A stretch of 62,565 nucleotides of DNA from Bacteroidales bacterium (GTDB lineage Bacteria; Bacteroidota; Bacteroidia; Bacteroidales; JAFGHD01), in the NCBI GenBank assembly GCA_016939365.1, contig JAFGHD010000007.1:1-62565 (forward strand), given 5' to 3'. This document shows, one piece after another, positions 1-8,627 of this stretch. Both the position numbers and the translations under genes were made by a program. Numbering within the stretch: position 1 is the stretch's first letter; each line of letters opens with the position of its first letter. Under the pieces are notes generated by a model. It saw nothing but the letters and a program-made list of their open reading frames with translations, made no database searches and was not told the DNA's origin.

Positions 1-3000
1 AGGTTTTCCGGGCCGAACGTGCATTCAAAAACCCAGAAGTAGACGCCTGCCGCACATTCCCTGCCATTGGAAGTGCCGTCCCATGCGTTGAGGAAGCTGT
101 CCATTTCGTGCACTTTGGTGCCCCAGCGGTTCAGGATGACCAGGGTGAAGTCCTTGAGGCCTGAGAGCTCCCTGGGCTGGAAGATGTCATTGAGTCCGTC
201 GCCGTTGGGGGTGAAGACATTGGGTATCTCGATCCTGAACTCTTCGATAAGGATGGTGTCCGATCCCTTGCAGTACCCGTTGGAAACCTCGACCCAGTAA
301 TATCCGTCTTCCGTGTAGGACTCCCCGGTGATGGTGAAGTAACGTCCCTGGGAGCCGTCCTGCCAGGTGTATTCGGCATAATCTTCACCGCCGTCCAGCT
401 GGAATGATTCGCCGGGATAGATGATGTTGTCCGGGCCCAGGTAAGGTTCCGGGTATGGGTAGATGTCGACCTGAAGGCCGTCTGTGGCGCTTCCGCAGGC
501 ATTGGAGACATTGAGTTCGTAATATCCGGATTGTGTAACGACGAACTGGCTGCTGCCGGGCATGCCGTTCCACAGGTAGGTGAACTCGCCTTCCGGTGCG
601 TAGAGCAGGAGGGTGTCTCCTTCGCAGAGGTTCTGGTCGCCGCCCAGCAGGGCAGAGGGGATGGGGAGCTGGTTCAGGGCGATGTCGTCGGTGCCCTCGC
701 ATCCGAACTCATCCACGACCAGGACGTTGAACAGGCCTTCCTGGGTGACGGTGAATGTCTGGCCTCCCGGCACACCCTGCCACCAGTACTGTTCAAATCC
801 CGGTCCTGCATCGAGGATGAAGGATTCCCCTTCACAGAAGAGGGTGTCGGGGCCGAGATCCACCTGGGGATGGGACACGTCGACCTGTATCTCATCGCCG
901 GCGTGGCAGTTGTTGAAGTCGGTCACGGTGACCGAGTAGAGGCCGGACTGTGTGACGTCGAGGTACTGCTGGTCCCAGCCGGTGTTCCATGCATAGCTGA
1001 CGAATCCGAAACCGGCATCCAGCAGCACCGACTCCCCGAAGCAGATGGTGGTGTCGTTGCCCAGGTTGACCACCGGTTCGGGGAACAGGTTGACGGTGAT
1101 GGTGTCGTAACCGGTACCGCATGCATTGGTGACCTTCACCCAGTAAGTCCCGGCCTGGCTGACGGAATAATACTGCCCTCCGGGTGTGCCGTTCCAGACA
1201 TAGCTCTGGAATCCCGCTCCGGCATTGAGGATGTATGATTCGCCCGTGCAGATGGTGGTGTCGTTGCCCAGGTTGACCACCGGCAGGGGATCGACGGCGA
1301 GGAAGACCGAGTCGGTGGCATCACAGCCGTTCCAGTCGGTCACATTCACCCAGTACCATCCTTGCAGGATGGCAAAGTAAATGGAATCGGTGGTGGTCAT
1401 ATCCTGCCAGAGGTATGAGACGAAGCCGGAACCGGCATTCAGCACAGCGGTATCCCCTTCGCAGATGTTGATCGTGTCGCTCCCGTTGCCGATATCCAGG
1501 TTGATCGGCGGGTACATGTTCACATTGATGCTGTCCCGTGAGGTGCATCCGGCTGTGGATGTGATCTGGCACCAGTAAAGCCCGGGCATTACTACATAGA
1601 AAACAGGACTCGTGGATCCGTTTTGCCATTCGTAACCCATGTATCCGGGTCCCGGATCAAGAACCAGTGTGTCGCCGTGACAGATGGTGGTGTCGTTACC
1701 CAGAAAGAAGGTGGGTGCGGGATTGACCACGATCTGAACGGAATCCTGAACCGTATTCTCACACATATCGGTAATTTGTACCACATATGTGGTGGTGGAG
1801 GTGGGGCTGACCGTAATCGTATCATCAATGAAGGGAGTGTTGAGCCATTCAAAACCATATGGCGGTATGCCGTTGGCAGCTGCAGCCCATATGGTGACCT
1901 CCTGGCCCTCACATATCATTGTATTGCCGCTGGTGGTGGTCTCCATGTCCACATAATCCAGGATGATCACCTCTACCGTGTCATAGCGGGTGGTGCATCC
2001 GAGGGTGTTCTCGATGATGAATATAATGGTCTCATCTCCCTCCGTAATACCGTCATAAAGGGGTTCGACATGGATTGAAGCAGTGTCGGTGCCCGAAGGA
2101 ATAAATACACTATCGGGTATTTCTTCATAGTCAACCCCGTTTATGGCGGTACCCTGTATCTCGAAATGAACCGTATAGGGCGCCCATCCGGAAGCCGGGA
2201 GCTTGAAGATTATATTGGCCTCGACACATCCCTCGACCATGAAATTGCCGACGCCTGCCGGAATGAGTTCTGCCTGCACCTCGATCCGGGGGCTGACGAA
2301 ACTGTTCTCTTCAATGAATACACCGGTGTCATAAATACCGTCGCCTGAATCGGCTACGGCCATCTTGATATGGTAGGTCTCACAGGGTACCACCAGAACC
2401 CATGCCGTAAGAACAGTCGTAAATCCGTCATATTCTATTGTTAGGCCTCCCGTATTATCAACATAATACTGCGGATATGAAGGAATTACATTATTGATGG
2501 TGGCAATGGCTACAGGAAGCTGGGTTCCCGGTACCAGAGCGATGTTCTTGTTGATGTACTGTCCTCCCTCGGGATCCGGTCCGGTGACGAAATACCCGAA
2601 CACATCATTATAAAGGTTCAGCACCCATTCAGGGTATTCTTCCGAGCCGAACACGTAACGGAACCTCAGCGTGTCTGACTCAGGGATGAAATCAAACTCC
2701 AGTACCGCCGCATCATAGGTGGACTGGTTCGAAAGTGCTGTAAGCTGCGGATCACCCGGGAACCCATTGTTGACACCCGAAGAGGACGAACTGTTGGGCC
2801 CGGGGATCAGATAGCCGGCACCCGATGTGAGAAAAATCCCGCTTTCGAGCCCGATGTTGGTCGTGCCCCCGTTGCTGAAAATTCCCCTGCTGATGTCAGC
2901 GCCCTGGAACGTCACATTGCTGTAAACAATGCCCTCCCCGACGATGTTTTCTACCATGTCGTCAGGGCTGACCCCCGAATTGATCAGTATCTGTGAATAA

Positions 3001-3080
3001 TTTACAGCCGGTGTGGCCAGGAAGACCATTAACGTCAACCATAGCCTTAACCGTGAAATGAATTGGTAGAAGTGGGTCAT
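1..3080 (-). CDS. Large T9SS type B surface protein, 3' end cut by window edge
   Basis: Reading is open from an ATG at 3080 to the left edge, about 1026 codons, with the stop codon outside the window. A signal peptide (about residues 1-30) is followed by a choice-of-anchor L-type domain, recognised by GSEEYPEW near residue 147. A Calx-beta-like segment (about 250-345) follows, then a run of Ig/PKD-like repeats of about 69 residues built on LGNDTTIC, a small hydrophobic stretch and a GF-x-SY-x-W core (about 345-930). The visible end carries the gliding-motility/T9SS type B signature VFTPNGDGLNDIF and NRWG. By family knowledge this is exported across the outer membrane by T9SS and anchored at, or shed from, the surface; an adhesin or matrix role is inferred. 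Many short overlapping reading frames here are shadows of its repetitive codons. Confidence 0.88.
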   Translation of the reverse strand, partial: MTHFYQFISRLRLWLTLMVFLATPAVNYSQILINSGVSPDDMVENIVGEGIVYSNVTFQGADISRGIFSNGGTTNIGLESGIFLTSGAGYLIPGPNSSSSSGVNNGFPGDPQLTALSNQSTYDAAVLEFDFIPESDTLRFRYVFGSEEYPEWVLNLYNDVFGYFVTGPDPEGGQYINKNIALVPGTQLPVAIATINNVIPSYPQYYVDNTGGLTIEYDGFTTVLTAWVLVVPCETYHIKMAVADSGDGIYDTGVFIEENSFVSPRIEVQAELIPAGVGNFMVEGCVEANIIFKLPASGWAPYTVHFEIQGTAINGVDYEEIPDSVFIPSGTDTASIHVEPLYDGITEGDETIIFIIENTLGCTTRYDTVEVIILDYVDMETTTSGNTMICEGQEVTIWAAAANGIPPYGFEWLNTPFIDDTITVSPTSTTTYVVQITDMCENTVQDSVQIVVNPAPTFFLGNDTTICHGDTLVLDPGPGYMGYEWQNGSTSPVFYVVMPGLYWCQITSTAGCTSRDSINVNMYPPINLDIGNGSDTINICEGDTAVLNAGSGFVSYLWQDMTTTDSIYFAILQGWYWVNVTDWNGCDATDSVFLAVDPLPVVNLGNDTTICTGESYILNAGAGFQSYVWNGTPGGQYYSVSQAGTYWVKVTNACGTGYDTITVNLFPEPVVNLGNDTTICFGESVLLDAGFGFVSYAWNTGWDQQYLDVTQSGLYSVTVTDFNNCHAGDEIQVDVSHPQVDLGPDTLFCEGESFILDAGPGFEQYWWQGVPGGQTFTVTQEGLFNVLVVDEFGCEGTDDIALNQLPIPSALLGGDQNLCEGDTLLLYAPEGEFTYLWNGMPGSSQFVVTQSGYYELNVSNACGSATDGLQVDIYPYPEPYLGPDNIIYPGESFQLDGGEDYAEYTWQDGSQGRYFTITGESYTEDGYYWVEVSNGYCKGSDTILIEEFRIEIPNVFTPNGDGLNDIFQPRELSGLKDFTLVILNRWGTKVHEMDSFLNAWDGTSNGRECAAGVYFWVFECTFGPEN
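1041..1283 (-). repeat. Exact 36-nt direct repeat inside the Ig-like repeat array
   Basis: The 36 bases at 1041-1076 recur without change at 1248-1283, 207 nt (69 codons) apart. A diverged third copy lies near 1681. The spacing equals the protein repeat unit, so the array is recent enough at this point to keep DNA identity and could change copy number by recombination. Confidence 0.85.
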
Positions 3081-3415
3081 TATCTGTGGTATTTCTGACT
3101 GTCTGGTTTAAACGACAAATCCAGGATCAGGTTCACTTAATTTACAGACAACTGTCTAATGCATTTGGTTGCCTTTCTGTGTTTCAGAAAAAGGTATTGT
3201 GATACGTTGCAAATCGGATAATTTGAATCAGTCCTGAATGACAGCCGTGCTCACAATCTGTTGGATGAAGGAAAAAATAAGGATATCCCGTTGTATTACA
3301 GTATGTCCCTGGCTGAATATTACAGTCAGCAGAAAGGTATGATGAAAATTTCATCTGGTGGAGTTTGGGGCCACTTCCTGACAAAATTGTTTGGGGAAAC
3401 AGGGGAAAGTGGTTG
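3081..3415. other. Intergenic stretch, no gene seen
   Basis: This 335-base stretch lies between the start of the large surface protein and the end of the YihY gene, both on the minus strand. Short open frames here have no recognisable product. I found no well-spaced Bacteroidota promoter for the surface protein and no clear terminator hairpin. Confidence 0.5.
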
Positions 3416-4372
3416 TCAATATCTCCCGAAGGTTGTTTTTTCCTGCTTGGCCTGGTGGATGCTTGCGTTCAACTCGAAACCAATCAGCAGGATCATGGCA
3501 TTGAAATATATCCAGACCAGAATAATGAGCAGTGTGCCGATCGATCCATACAGGGCATTGTAACTGGAAAAATTTTTAACATAGAAATTGAAGCCGATGG
3601 ATGCTGCCAGTGAAAGGAAGGTGGCCAGGGATGATCCGGCGGAGATAAATCTGAATTGGTTTTTCTTGGCGGGTCCGATGTAGTACATAAACGAAATGGA
3701 AAAGAAAAACATGGCTATGATCACCAGCCAGCGACCGGCTTCCAGGAGCAACAGCGTGAAAGACCCGTGCAGAATGTCCTGTTCGGAAAGGAAGTCGAGT
3801 ATAAGTGAACCGGTAGTGATCAGTGTGATGGCAATGATGACAATCAGACTGATGGTCAGCAGCAGGAAGATCGCCACAAGTTTTTCTTTCAGGAATGATC
3901 TGGTTTCGATGCTGTGGTATGTGTTGTTGAATCCTTCGATAATGCTGCTGAAACCGTTGGTGGCGAAATAAAGGGCCATCACGAAGGTCAGTGACAGCAG
4001 GCCACCCCTCGGCCTCAGAATGATATCCCTGAGGGTGGATTCGATGGTCTGGTAGGCATTTTCGGGCGTAATCTGGCGGATCAGGTCCAGCAGGGTCGCC
4101 TGGAAATCCTGTATCGGTATAAAAGGGATGATGGAGAAGAAAACGATGATCATAGGAAAAATGGCGAGGAAGAAGTTGAAGGCGATGGAAGAGGCTCGTG
4201 ATGTGATGGAACCTTTGGTGAGACCCCTCAGAAAAAAGACTGCAACATCATATACCGGGATCCCGTCAAATCCCGGAAGGATCACCTTTCTGGAAATACG
4301 GACAAGCTTTACAACCACCTTGTGATTGAGTATCCTATCCAGATATTTCAGCCAAATCTTTTTTCCGGTCAT
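3416..4372 (-). CDS. YihY/BrkB-family inner membrane protein
   Basis: 318 residues with about six hydrophobic segments. Family landmarks are RASSIAFNFFLAIFP near residue 60, where transmembrane segment 1 begins, and the C-terminal stretch NALYGSIGTLLIILVWIYF. The family was once named RNase BN, but it is a membrane protein whose transport or envelope role is unsettled. It is the last gene of an apparent operon, 10 bases after nadC. Length and motif order match the family; the substrate cannot be read from the sequence. Confidence 0.9.
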   Translation of the reverse strand: MTGKKIWLKYLDRILNHKVVVKLVRISRKVILPGFDGIPVYDVAVFFLRGLTKGSITSRASSIAFNFFLAIFPMIIVFFSIIPFIPIQDFQATLLDLIRQITPENAYQTIESTLRDIILRPRGGLLSLTFVMALYFATNGFSSIIEGFNNTYHSIETRSFLKEKLVAIFLLLTISLIVIIAITLITTGSLILDFLSEQDILHGSFTLLLLEAGRWLVIIAMFFFSISFMYYIGPAKKNQFRFISAGSSLATFLSLAASIGFNFYVKNFSSYNALYGSIGTLLIILVWIYFNAMILLIGFELNASIHQAKQEKTTFGRY

Positions 4373-4382
4373 GGGTGCGGGA

Positions 4383-5216
4383 TCAGCAAGCCCTGAGGCT
4401 CATATCCAGACTGTGGATTTTATGAGTCAGCGCTCCAACAGAGATATAATCGACTCCTGTTTCGGCATATTCCCGTATATTCTCTTCTGTAATGCCCCCT
4501 GAGGCTTCCGTCTCGAACCGGTTTCCGATCAGTTCTATCGCGTTGCTGATGTCTGCCGGGGTGAAGTTATCGAGCATAATCCTGTCAACTCCGCCCTCGG
4601 CAAGCACTTCCTTCAATTCTTTCATATTCCTGACTTCAATCTCTATGAAAAGGCCCAGTCCGTGATGCTTAAGGTATTCCTTTGCAGACCTTATCGCCTT
4701 TGTGATGCTGCCGGCAAGATCAATGTGATTGTTCTTGATCATGATCATATCATACAATCCCATCCGGTGGTTGTATCCTCCTCCGGTCCGGACGGCATAC
4801 TTTTCGAGTCCACGCAGCAGTGGAGTTGTTTTGCGGGTATCCAGCAACCGGGCTTTGGTTCCTTCAATAATTCCTTTCAACCGGTATGTGGCGGTTGCAA
4901 TGCCGCTGAGTCGCTGGATGAAATTGAGAGCTGTCCGCTCTGCTGAAAGGATCGACCGTTTGGAGCCGCCTACCTTCAGGATGATATCCCCGGGTTCGAT
5001 CTCCATGCCGTCCGGTATCTGTATCTGGATGTCGAGTTCCGGATCCAGTAGGCGGAACACCTGTGCTGCGATACCGCCACCTGCCAGGATGCCCAGGCTT
5101 TTGCTGATGAGTTGCGCCGATCCCCTGGCATCCTTCGGTATAGTGGCCAGAGAGGTATGATCACCTGCACCCAGATCCTCCTCCAATGCAAGCTGAATGA
5201 TTTTTTCAGTAGTCAT
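4383..5216 (-). CDS. nadC: Nicotinate-nucleotide diphosphorylase (carboxylating)
   Basis: 277 residues, normal for NadC. It converts quinolinate and PRPP to nicotinate mononucleotide, CO2 and pyrophosphate in de novo NAD synthesis. Visible family motifs are DTRKTTPLLRGLEKYAV followed by the GGGYNHRMGL loop (substrate binding), IKNNH, EIEV and MLDNF. The gene sits 12 bases downstream of a DUF4783 gene and 10 bases upstream of the YihY gene on the same strand. nadD, a later step of the same pathway, lies far away at 56.4 kb, so the pathway is not clustered. Confidence 0.96.
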   Translation of the reverse strand: MTTEKIIQLALEEDLGAGDHTSLATIPKDARGSAQLISKSLGILAGGGIAAQVFRLLDPELDIQIQIPDGMEIEPGDIILKVGGSKRSILSAERTALNFIQRLSGIATATYRLKGIIEGTKARLLDTRKTTPLLRGLEKYAVRTGGGYNHRMGLYDMIMIKNNHIDLAGSITKAIRSAKEYLKHHGLGLFIEIEVRNMKELKEVLAEGGVDRIMLDNFTPADISNAIELIGNRFETEASGGITEENIREYAETGVDYISVGALTHKIHSLDMSLRAC

Positions 5217-5228
5217 GGCATGGGAATA

Positions 5229-5639
5229 TCAGTCCTCCTCGATCTGCAACTGCTGGATCAGCAGCTTACCTGATATGGTCTTTAACAGGCCGTAAACCCT
5301 GAACTGCACTCCGGACGATGTATAGGTGCCGATGAAGTATCGGGATCCATCCTGCGAGGTGCCCTGATGATTGACCTGGAAAGCGCTGCACGGATGTACG
5401 GTGAAAAAGTCCTTGATGATCATCTCTGCCTGAGTCTTGCTATAGGCGCCTTCCGATCCGGGGATTTCCATATCCACCGCTTCAGAGAAGAATCCTGAAA
5501 GTTCCCGTGAATCATTGCTCCTGAATGTGTTTGCAATCTGTTCTACCACCGATTCTTCCTGAGCAATGGTATTCAGGTGGCCCGCCACGGTTAGTGACAG
5601 GAGAATGATGGTACTTGTCAGGGAGTTAAGCGTTCGCAT
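5229..5639 (-). CDS. DUF4783-type small exported protein
   Basis: 136 residues from the ATG at 5639. A longer upstream start at 5759 is possible, but it would put 40 hydrophobic, poorly conserved residues before the real signal peptide (MRTLNSLTSTIILLS). The mature part begins near QEESVVEQIAN and has the cystatin/NTF2-like feel of DUF4783: a helix with RSNDSRELSGFFSEAVD, then FFTVHPCSAFQVNHQG, GTY and YGLLK strands. The function is unknown. It is the first gene of the DUF4783-nadC-yihY operon, an arrangement that hints at shared expression rather than shared chemistry. Confidence 0.75.
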   Translation of the reverse strand: MRTLNSLTSTIILLSLTVAGHLNTIAQEESVVEQIANTFRSNDSRELSGFFSEAVDMEIPGSEGAYSKTQAEMIIKDFFTVHPCSAFQVNHQGTSQDGSRYFIGTYTSSGVQFRVYGLLKTISGKLLIQQLQIEED

Positions 5640-5717
5640 GATTACAAAGGTATTAAGAATGAATGAGACATTAAAGCTATTTGGGGTGACTGACCGATGC
5701 AGGAAAACGAATGACCC

Positions 5718-5725
5718 CAAACATA
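5718..5725 (-). promoter_or_regulatory. Candidate -7 box for the DUF4783-nadC-yihY operon
   Basis: CAAACATA on the plus strand is TATGTTTG on the minus strand and fits TAnnTTTG. It lies 79 bases upstream of the start codon. No matching TTTG sits at the usual distance. A second box at 5645-5652 (TACCTTTG) is so close to the ATG that it would give an almost leaderless message, so the choice between them is open. Confidence 0.35.
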
Positions 5726-5817
5726 AATATAATCCAAAAATCGTGCTAAAGATTGCCATCGTCGGGCACCCTGAGCGTCTTATTACCCCGCATTTTCATC
5801 CAGGTCGGGATAAACCA

Positions 5818-5844
5818 TTGTCACGATCATCTGTTATACTTTTG
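5818..5844 (+). promoter_or_regulatory. Bacteroidota-type promoter for the SDR-RseC pair
   Basis: TTG at 5818-5820, a 16-base spacer, then TACTTTTG at 5837-5844, which fits TAnnTTTG. The start codon at 5868 is 23 bases downstream. The spacer is slightly short for the family consensus. Confidence 0.55.
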
Positions 5845-5867
5845 CAGCATCATAAACAGGTGTCATT

Positions 5868-6569
5868 ATGAATGTTCTGATAACCGGTGCCAGCCGAGGC
5901 ATCGGAAGGGAAATTGCCATGAGTTTCTGCGGGAAGCCCGGAAACACCGTCGTGGCTTTGTCAAGGTCGGAAGAATTGCTGGAAGACCTGTTCTTGCAAT
6001 GCAATCGCCTGGGAACCGGTTCTGCGCTCATCCCTCTGCCTTTTGACCTCCTGACCGGCGACCTTGACCTTCTGACCCGCAAAATCAATGAGATTGCCGG
6101 CAGGCTGGATGTGCTGGTGAACAACGCCGGCCTGTTGATCAAAAAAGAATTTTCCCGGCTCGACAAGAACGATTTCGACCGCATCTTTGCCGTTAATGTC
6201 AGGTCGCCATTCCTGCTTGTTCAAAGCCTGCTGCCCATCATGCACCGCGAATCACACATCATCAACATCGGAAGCATGGGCGGATTTCAGGGCAGTGCCA
6301 AGTTTCCCGGATTGTCCCTATATAGTGCCAGCAAGGGAGCGCTGGCCATACTCACGGAATGTCTTGCCGAGGAACTGAAAGAGGCTGGCATCAGGGTCAA
6401 CTGCCTGGCCATAGGCTCCGTTCAGACAGAGATGCTTTCCGAAGCCTTCCCCGGCTACACTGCACCGGTCAGCCCGGAACAAATGGGGGATTTTATCAGG
6501 GAATTTGCGATCAATGGCCGGAAATTCTTCAATGGGAAAGTCCTTCCGGTCTCTTTGTCAACACCATAA
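5868..6569 (+). CDS. SDR family NAD(P)-dependent oxidoreductase
   Basis: 233 residues with the classical short-chain dehydrogenase order: TGASRGIG cofactor loop at residues 7-14, NNAG near 90, the serine in INIGSMGG near 140 and the YSASK catalytic Tyr/Lys pair near 156. The C-terminal part is short, which is common among Bacteroidota FabG-like SDRs. The substrate is unknown. The RseC-like gene starts 9 bases after the stop, so the two are likely cotranscribed from the promoter at 5818-5844. Confidence 0.9.
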   Translation: MNVLITGASRGIGREIAMSFCGKPGNTVVALSRSEELLEDLFLQCNRLGTGSALIPLPFDLLTGDLDLLTRKINEIAGRLDVLVNNAGLLIKKEFSRLDKNDFDRIFAVNVRSPFLLVQSLLPIMHRESHIINIGSMGGFQGSAKFPGLSLYSASKGALAILTECLAEELKEAGIRVNCLAIGSVQTEMLSEAFPGYTAPVSPEQMGDFIREFAINGRKFFNGKVLPVSLSTP

Positions 6570-6578
6570 ACCGGTTAT

Positions 6579-7058
6579 ATGCCAACATCCGGTCCATCGG
6601 AAGATTGTTCACCCGGTTCGGTCAGCCGCCAGGGAGTGATTGAAGCCATCAGCGATACCCTGTACATCATTTCTGTCCCGGCCGTTTCGGCTTGCTCCGA
6701 ATGCCATGCCAGAGGCAGTTGCCGGATGGGCCATTCGGGTACCCGCATCATCAAGGTACCCAGGCAGGGAAATGTGGATTTCCGGGTGGGTGATGCCGTG
6801 GAGGTATATATGAAAAGATCACTGGGACTGCGGGCGGTATTTCTTGGATATGTACTCCCTTTCATTATCTTACTGGGGGCTTTGATCATCACCGTCACAT
6901 GGATGGAAAACGAGGCCCATGCTGCTCTTCTCTCACTCGGGATACTGGTGCTGTATTATACTGGACTTTGGGCGTTCAAAAAACATCTCACATCTGTCTT
7001 CAAATTTCATATCAAACACAATGGAAATACTCATCAGGTGTTGCCCCAAAGAACCTGA
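6579..7058 (+). CDS. RseC/MucC-like positive regulator, SoxR-reducing type
   Basis: 159 residues. An N-terminal soluble part carries a cysteine cluster (ACSECHARGSC plus a nearby Cys context) and a short beta region (GTRIIKVP). Two membrane segments follow (about 85-105 and 110-130) with the family's GYVLPFIILLGAL. RseC homologues in Bacteroidota usually sit next to the rnf genes, where they are thought to help electron flow to SoxR-type or other redox centres. Here the gene is alone with an SDR and no rnf gene is in view. It ends 43 bases before the convergent universal stress gene. Confidence 0.82.
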   Translation: MPTSGPSEDCSPGSVSRQGVIEAISDTLYIISVPAVSACSECHARGSCRMGHSGTRIIKVPRQGNVDFRVGDAVEVYMKRSLGLRAVFLGYVLPFIILLGALIITVTWMENEAHAALLSLGILVLYYTGLWAFKKHLTSVFKFHIKHNGNTHQVLPQRT

Positions 7059-7101
7059 TTGTGAGTGTGATACCTGGGAGGGTTGCCGGTTTTGCGGTCT
7101 C

Positions 7102-7926
7102 TCAGATCTTGAAGATCTTTTCCCAGTTGTATTTCCTTGGATTGATACACATGACCGGTATCTGGGATACATTGAAAATCATCTCCTCGTCATAGCTTCC
7201 CAGCAGGAATTTGGTGAAGCTTTTATCCGGATTGGTCATGATCATGATCAGATCGGCGTTATTGGCGGTAGCGTAATCAATCACCTGTTTCGAGAAACTT
7301 CCGCTACCGGTTGTCCGGGTAGTGAAGCTGATGCCGGTGCTCTCGAAATGCCTGGTGATGATCCCGATGGCCTCATCCAGACTGGCGTCCTCTGAACGCA
7401 GAATATGAACAGATGCACCGAAAACCCCTGCGATGAAAGAAGCCCATCTGGTTTTTTCCCAAGGTCCGGCATCGCTTGTGATGGGCAGAACGATCTTCCG
7501 GTAACCATTGGCAAAGGGCCTTTTCTGTACCACCACAACAGGTACCGGTGAACTGGTGACTACCTTGATGGCAAAACTCCCGGTAAGCATCTGGATGCCT
7601 GTTTTTCCGTGTGTGCCAAGATATATCAGATTGGCACCAATGTCTTCTGCAACTTCTGCTATGGTTGTGAAAATGTCGCCTTCCCTGGCCAGGGTATTTA
7701 CCTCAATGCCATGCGATGTGCGCACTTTTTCTGCCAGTGTGCCGAGCCGGGTTGCTACCCAATCTTCCGTCTGATTTTCCTTCCTGAGCTGGGCTTTCGT
7801 GTTTTTGTCAATCACATGAAGAAGGGTAACCGAATAATTCAGGAATTTGCCAGCATCTGCAGCTTGCTGAAGTGCATTATCACATACTTCTGAAAAGTCT
7901 GTGGGAACAAGAATAATTTGATTCAT
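7102..7926 (-). CDS. Tandem-domain universal stress protein
   Basis: 274 residues made of two USP folds. The first (1-140) has ILVPTDFSE, LLHVID and the ATP-binding loop GTHGKTGIQMLTGS, which fits G-x2-G-x9-G-S. The second (145-274) keeps KIVLPITSD but its loop (TNPDKSFTKFLLGSYDEE) has lost the glycine pattern, so probably only the first half binds nucleotide. The gene stands alone and converges with the RseC-like gene. A role in general stress adaptation is inferred from the family. Confidence 0.9.
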   Translation of the reverse strand: MNQIILVPTDFSEVCDNALQQAADAGKFLNYSVTLLHVIDKNTKAQLRKENQTEDWVATRLGTLAEKVRTSHGIEVNTLAREGDIFTTIAEVAEDIGANLIYLGTHGKTGIQMLTGSFAIKVVTSSPVPVVVVQKRPFANGYRKIVLPITSDAGPWEKTRWASFIAGVFGASVHILRSEDASLDEAIGIITRHFESTGISFTTRTTGSGSFSKQVIDYATANNADLIMIMTNPDKSFTKFLLGSYDEEMIFNVSQIPVMCINPRKYNWEKIFKI

Positions 7927-7974
7927 GCCTGATTATATTGGAATGATACTGTTGGTGATAATGATTGCCATGGG

Positions 7975-7982
7975 CAAAAATA
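7975..7982 (-). promoter_or_regulatory. Candidate -7 box for the universal stress gene
   Basis: TATTTTTG on the minus strand (CAAAAATA on plus), about 50 bases upstream of the start codon, fits TAnnTTTG. No clear -33 TTTG is present. Confidence 0.4.
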
Positions 7983-8012
7983 TAAAATTATGTTGATCCG
8001 GCGGGACTGATC

Positions 8013-8600
8013 CTATTTTTTCAGGCAAAGCAACTCCCTCAACTCCCTGATGTTCTCCTGTTTCCTCTCTTCCCTGAGGCGGGTGGCGGATCGGGTGAAA
8101 AAACGGTGACCCTCGATGAATTGAAGCTGATGTTCATGCCATTCCCGGAGGGAGGTGATTTTTCCATGAAGTCTCCATTCATAATGGAGCTTTTGGCTGA
8201 TCATGAACATATCATCCCTTCCCAGGTAGTCCAGGTCGGCATCTGACAGGATCATCTCCCTCATATCCCCCGGCTTCTGGGGCAGGCGGGTGGCATGGAT
8301 CATGCTGGCTACCGCCCGGATATCCTCCCCGTTATATCCCCATCCGGGAAGAATCTTACTTGCCAGTTGTGCAGATATCTCTTCGTGTTCATCATATGTT
8401 TCCAGGAAGCCTGAGTCATGGAACAGCGCTGCGGTTTTCACCAGCAACAAGTCCGTACCTCCGACATTTTCCATCCCGCAAAGCCGTTCCGCAGCGGTGA
8501 TCACATCCAGCGTATGATCGAAGGTATGGTAAAACAGGCTGCTGTTCAGTCCCTTCTGCAGGATATCCTTCATGTATTCGAACACTCCGTTATAGTCCAT
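8013..8600 (-). CDS. HD-domain phosphohydrolase next to a nucleotide cyclase
   Basis: 195 residues. Metal-ligand motifs are in the right order: YHTFDHTLDV (first His), ALFHDSGF (the HD pair) and DADLDYLG (distal Asp). A conserved C-terminal helix pair (EWHEHQLQFIEGHRFF) follows. The domain belongs to the HD superfamily of metal-dependent phosphohydrolases, which includes nucleotidases and cyclic nucleotide phosphodiesterases. It begins 27 bases after the membrane cyclase and on the same strand, so cleavage of the cyclase's product or a related nucleotide is a reasonable inference but is not shown by sequence alone. Confidence 0.85.
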   Translation of the reverse strand: MDYNGVFEYMKDILQKGLNSSLFYHTFDHTLDVITAAERLCGMENVGGTDLLLVKTAALFHDSGFLETYDEHEEISAQLASKILPGWGYNGEDIRAVASMIHATRLPQKPGDMREMILSDADLDYLGRDDMFMISQKLHYEWRLHGKITSLREWHEHQLQFIEGHRFFTRSATRLREERKQENIRELRELLCLKK

Positions 8601-8627
8601 TCTTTTGTATTTGTTGTTATCTCTCCG

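Noticed and set aside
531-1238. 235-residue open frame on the plus strand opposite the large surface protein
   Set aside because: It is a mirror of the repeat codons on the other strand; it has no known motif, whereas the minus frame is continuous over 3 kb with clear domains.
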